Made by a program: the position numbers and the translations under genes | Source: Pelomonas sp. Root1217 | Lineage (GTDB): Bacteria; Pseudomonadota; Gammaproteobacteria; Burkholderiales; Burkholderiaceae_C | Assembly (NCBI RefSeq): GCF_001425705.1 | Contig: NZ_LMDC01000012.1 | Location: forward strand, 900,772-964,771 | DNA: 64,000 nucleotides | Direction: 5' to 3' | The notes under the pieces: model-generated | What the model saw: the letters and a program-made list of their open reading frames with translations, nothing else | What the model was told of the DNA's origin: nothing | Database searches by the model: none | Shown: positions 61,862-64,000 of the stretch, in pieces | Layout: every line of letters begins with the position of its first letter | Position numbering within the stretch: the stretch's first letter is position 1

Positions 61862-62348
61862 TACCGCCCTGCACGACCGTGACCGCGAGCTGGACGCCGC
61901 CAGCGCGGAACATGGCTTCGACCCCACCGTTCCCCTGCAGATTGGTGGGCGCTACAGCCCGCTGGTGCGTGACGGCCGAACCCTCTACCTGAGTGGCCAG
62001 ATCCCGCGCATCGGCGACCACATCGCGGTGGCTGGCGTCGTCGGCGCCGAGGTCAGCCTGGAGCGCGCCAAGCGTGCCGCGGCCATCTGCGTGCTGCGGG
62101 CGCTGACTTTGCTGCGCCAGGAGCTTGGCAGCCTGAATCGGTTGCAGGCCGTGGTCAGGATGACCGTCTTCGTGCATTGCGACGCCGGCTTCACCCAGCA
62201 CAGTGAAGTGGCCGACGGTGCCTCCGACCTGGTCTGGCGCGTGCTGGGCACGGCCGGCGCTCACACACGCACCTCGGTCGGCGTGCTGCAGCTGCCCAAG
62301 AACGCGGCGGTCGAACTCGACCTGATCGCGACCTCCGCGGAGTCCTGA
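61854..62348 (+). CDS. RidA family protein
   Basis: A 164-residue YjgF/RidA-type protein. The pattern ITLYLSGQIP-like DGRTLYLSGQIP, the central ERAKRAAAICVLRALTLLRQELG and VVRMTVFVHC match the long RidA subgroup resembling chorismate-mutase-like members. Classical RidA hydrolyses reactive enamine/imine intermediates using an Arg near the C-terminus; here the equivalent TRTSVGVLQLPKNAAVELDLIA holds Arg and Glu. It overlaps the ABC gene and abuts the DUF1854 gene (TGAATG), so it belongs to the cyanophycin-side operon. Confidence 0.88.
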   Translation: MLDTALHDRDRELDAASAEHGFDPTVPLQIGGRYSPLVRDGRTLYLSGQIPRIGDHIAVAGVVGAEVSLERAKRAAAICVLRALTLLRQELGSLNRLQAVVRMTVFVHCDAGFTQHSEVADGASDLVWRVLGTAGAHTRTSVGVLQLPKNAAVELDLIATSAES

Positions 62349-62822
62349 ATGTCCTCACTGCCTTTCCGCGACCTGCATCTGGACGCCCTCGGCCGGCTGC
62401 TGCTGACCGACCTGAACGGCGACAGCCATGTCGGCGTCACGCCGGTGCGTGCCCACCCGATCTCGGCGCCGGACGAGGGCCTGTCCCTGGTCGGCTCGCA
62501 TGGCCATGAGTTAGCCTGGGTGGAGCGCCTATCAGCCCTGCCCGAAGGGCCGCGCCGGTTGCTGGAGGCCGAGCTGGCCGCCCGCGAATTCCATCCGACG
62601 CTCAAGCGCCTGATTTCGGTCAACACCTTTGCCACGCCCAGCACCTGGCGCATCGAGACCGACCGTGGCGAGGTTGATTTCGTGCTGAAGAGCGAGGAAG
62701 ACATCCGCCGCCTGGAAGAGGGCCGCCTGCTGATTACCTCCACCCATGGCGTGCAGTTGCAGGTGCCGGACCGCTGGGCGCTGGACAAGCATTCCAAGCG
62801 GCTGCTGGAACGCTTCCTCTAG
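62349..62822 (+). CDS. DUF1854 family protein, cyanophycin-associated
   Basis: A 157-residue protein of the DUF1854 family, found next to CphA'/CphA and the ABC exporter in betaproteobacteria. The conserved part is FHPTLKRLISVNTFATPSTW followed by WRIETDRGEVDFVLKSEEDIRRLEEGRLLI and a basic C-terminus. The fold appears alpha/beta and soluble. It may act as a partner or regulator of the transporter, but its role is unknown. Starts directly after the RidA stop. Confidence 0.9.
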   Translation: MSSLPFRDLHLDALGRLLLTDLNGDSHVGVTPVRAHPISAPDEGLSLVGSHGHELAWVERLSALPEGPRRLLEAELAAREFHPTLKRLISVNTFATPSTWRIETDRGEVDFVLKSEEDIRRLEEGRLLITSTHGVQLQVPDRWALDKHSKRLLERFL

Positions 62823-62830
62823 CCAAGAAA

Positions 62831-62853
62831 AAGCCGCCTGCAAGAGGCGGCTT
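62831..62853. terminator. Terminator between the DUF1854 gene and bfr
   Basis: AAGCCGCCT (62831-62839) and AGGCGGCTT (62845-62853) flank GCAAG. On the minus strand the stem is followed by TTTTTC, a good intrinsic terminator for bfr. On the plus strand it is GC-rich without a long T run and may terminate less well. Confidence 0.82.
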
Positions 62854-62873
62854 GGCGTTGGGGGCGCGAGCGC

Positions 62874-63350
62874 TCAGCTGGCGTCGCTCATCTGCGACTG
62901 CAGATAGTTCTGTTCACCGACGGTGGTAACGAGTTCCAGCTGGGTTTCGAGGTGGTCGATGTGCTCCTCTGTGTCGTCGAGGATCTGCACGAACAGCTCG
63001 CGGGACACGTAGTCGCGCACCTGCTCGCAATAAGCGACTGCTTCCTTCAGGTGGACGTGCGAGGCCTTTTCGATGATCAGGTCACAGCTCATCGTCTCGA
63101 CGGCGTTCTCGCCGATGTAGAGCTTGCCCAGGTCTTGCAGGTTGGGCAGGCCGTCCAGCGTCAGCACGCGCTCGATGAGCTTGTCGGCGTGCTTCATCTC
63201 CTCGATGGACTCCTCGTATTCGTGCTTGGCCATCTTCATCAGGCCCCAGTTCTTCAGCATGCGGGCGTGCAGGAAGTATTGGTTGATGGCTGTCAGCTCC
63301 AGCTTCAGCTGTGCGTTGAGGTGGGCGATGACTTGGGGGTCGCCTTTCAT
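62874..63350 (-). CDS. bfr: Bacterioferritin
   Basis: A 158-residue iron-storage protein that assembles into a 24-mer cage with heme between subunit pairs. Present are the ferroxidase ligands Glu18 ([11 protein letters not shown]), the EEMKHAD segment with Met52 as heme ligand, and [14 protein letters not shown] near residue 127-140. Length and the [11 protein letters not shown] start are standard. Divergent from bfd, whose product releases the stored iron. Confidence 0.97.
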   Translation of the reverse strand: MKGDPQVIAHLNAQLKLELTAINQYFLHARMLKNWGLMKMAKHEYEESIEEMKHADKLIERVLTLDGLPNLQDLGKLYIGENAVETMSCDLIIEKASHVHLKEAVAYCEQVRDYVSRELFVQILDDTEEHIDHLETQLELVTTVGEQNYLQSQMSDAS

Positions 63351-63424
63351 GGGGAGCTCCGGATCGTGAAATTAAGCCGCAGTATCCCCAGTGAAAGCCC
63401 CACGGCAAAACTGCTCTTTCTGCA

Positions 63425-63443
63425 AATGAGACCGATTCGCATT
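63425..63443. promoter_or_regulatory. Probable Fur box between bfr and bfd
   Basis: AATGAGACCGATTCGCATT is a 19-bp inverted repeat of the form AATGnGA...TCnCATT, close to the Fur pattern, and lies 13 bases upstream of the bfd ATG. TAGACT at 63443-63448 could be the bfd -10 box, so Fur binding would block it when iron is ample. Confidence 0.6.
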
Positions 63444-63456
63444 AGACTTCGCACCC

Positions 63457-63678
63457 ATGATTGTTTGTGTCTGCCACCGAGTCTCTGATCGCGACATCGC
63501 GATTGCCGCCTCCAGCGGCTGCCCGAATTTCGAAGCCCTGCAGGATGACCTGCGCGTGGCGACGGCCTGCGGTGCCTGCCGGGACTGCGCCTGTGCAGTT
63601 TTCGAGGAAAGCCGTGTCGAAGGCGCTGCTCCGCGGGCACGCGGCATGGTGATCGTCAAGCCGCGCCTGGCGGCATGA
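63457..63678 (+). CDS. bfd: Bacterioferritin-associated ferredoxin
   Basis: A 73-residue [2Fe-2S] protein. The four cluster Cys are in the BFD arrangement: CVC near the N-terminus (MIVCVCHRVSDRDI) and CGACRDC around residues 38-43. Bfd binds bacterioferritin and donates electrons to its heme so that iron is released. It is divergent from bfr and followed by an intrinsic terminator. Confidence 0.95.
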   Translation: MIVCVCHRVSDRDIAIAASSGCPNFEALQDDLRVATACGACRDCACAVFEESRVEGAAPRARGMVIVKPRLAA

Positions 63679-63693
63679 ACTAGAATGCTCCCC

Positions 63694-63717
63694 GGCGCCG
63701 ACTTCCGGCGCCTTTTT
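63694..63717 (+). terminator. Intrinsic terminator after bfd
   Basis: GGCGCCG (63694-63700) and CGGCGCC (63706-63712) pair around ACTTC and are followed by TTTTT, 16 bases after the bfd stop. A TAGAAT at 63681-63686 just before it could alternatively be a -10 box, which would place the hairpin at the 5' end of the cold-shock mRNA. Confidence 0.82.
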
Positions 63718-63802
63718 GTTGGTCTGATTTCCTGAACGTCGTTGTGAATTCCGCAGCCGATCTGGGGCGGGCCACGCAGCACGACAACAGTAAGGAAATT
63801 CC

Positions 63803-64000
63803 ATGAGCACCCTCCAAACCGGCACTGTCAAATGGTTTGACGACGGCAAGGGCTTCGGCTTCATCACGCCGGCCGACGGCAGCAAGGACCTGTTCGCCCA
63901 CCACAGCGAAATCAAGAACAACGGCGGCTTCCGCACGTTGGCTGAAGGCGCCCAGGTCGAATTCGAAGTGAAGCAGGGCCCCAAGGGCCTGCAAGCAGCA
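63803..64000 (+). CDS. Cold-shock protein, CspA family (3' end cut by window edge)
   Basis: 66 residues are visible of a protein that should be about 67-70 long. The OB-fold RNA-binding motifs are present: [12 protein letters not shown] (RNP1) and DLFAHHSEI (RNP2-type), then [19 protein letters not shown]. It binds single-stranded RNA or DNA as an RNA chaperone. TAAGGAA precedes the ATG. The leader between the bfd terminator and the start is about 85 bases, short compared with the enterobacterial cspA leader. Confidence 0.95.
   Translation, partial: MSTLQTGTVKWFDDGKGFGFITPADGSKDLFAHHSEIKNNGGFRTLAEGAQVEFEVKQGPKGLQAA

Overview
The window is a GC-rich (roughly two thirds G+C by eye), gene-dense bacterial chromosome segment with 58 protein-coding genes, two of them cut by the window edges. 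Several features together suggest a betaproteobacterium of the order Burkholderiales, probably in the Rubrivivax/Roseateles/Leptothrix neighbourhood. These are an S-adenosylhomocysteine riboswitch in front of ahcY, the dprA/def/fmt block with a LysM protein and smg, a proteobacterial cyanophycin cluster with two CphA-like synthetases, PEP-CTERM proteins, and MaeB with a phosphotransacetylase-like tail. This is inferred from gene content, not from a database search. I saw no rRNA, tRNA, insertion sequence, prophage or CRISPR array. No stretch above 300 bases lacks a gene; the longest gap, 38980-39271, is mostly a repeat element.

Layout. 1-9818: TfoX-like protein, sterol-desaturase-like hydroxylase, 5-formyl-THF cyclo-ligase, prolidase, an unknown exported protein, a SigG-type ECF sigma factor divergent from an SDR, a GH74 xyloglucanase-like enzyme and a low-molecular-weight phosphatase. 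9822-16135: TonB receptor, OmpW, then the one-carbon operon ahcY-tlyA-metF under an SAH riboswitch. 16133-25186: AraC regulator and aldo/keto reductase, MFS transporter with an exported adenosine deaminase, a PEP-CTERM protein, a YcaQ-type glycosylase and a membrane diguanylate cyclase. 25347-31225: yajC-secD-secF and a DUF1631 protein. 31272-36595: smg, dprA and lysM on the minus strand, facing away from def-fmt-htpX on the plus strand. 36643-39200: small lipoprotein, GIN-domain protein, azlCD and a structured repeat. 39272-49017: central carbon genes pgk, maeB and pyk, with a Fic-like gene and a HEPN-like gene between pgk and maeB. 49039-54665: second PEP-CTERM protein, CadR-like regulator with a CDF transporter, NRAMP-like transporter, MBL hydrolase, exported truncated globin and a solute-binding protein. 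54751-62822: cyanophycin cluster. 62874-64000: bacterioferritin divergent from bacterioferritin-associated ferredoxin, then the start of a cold-shock gene.

How genes work together. ahcY, tlyA and metF belong to the SAM/SAH/folate cycle and form one riboswitch-controlled unit; fthC adds another folate step. CphA and its sequence-degenerate partner CphA' face an operon encoding an ABC transporter, a RidA protein and a DUF1854 protein, which probably support cyanophycin storage. Bfr and Bfd store and release iron under a likely Fur box.

The most promising undescribed material is the following. First, a promoter-operator-controlled Fic-like gene whose motif lacks the catalytic His is followed 13 bases later by a lower-GC gene whose product ends in a HEPN-like RNxxxH motif. 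Second, a family of structured intergenic repeats, each starting just after a stop codon, has hairpin stems that differ in sequence between copies but still pair.
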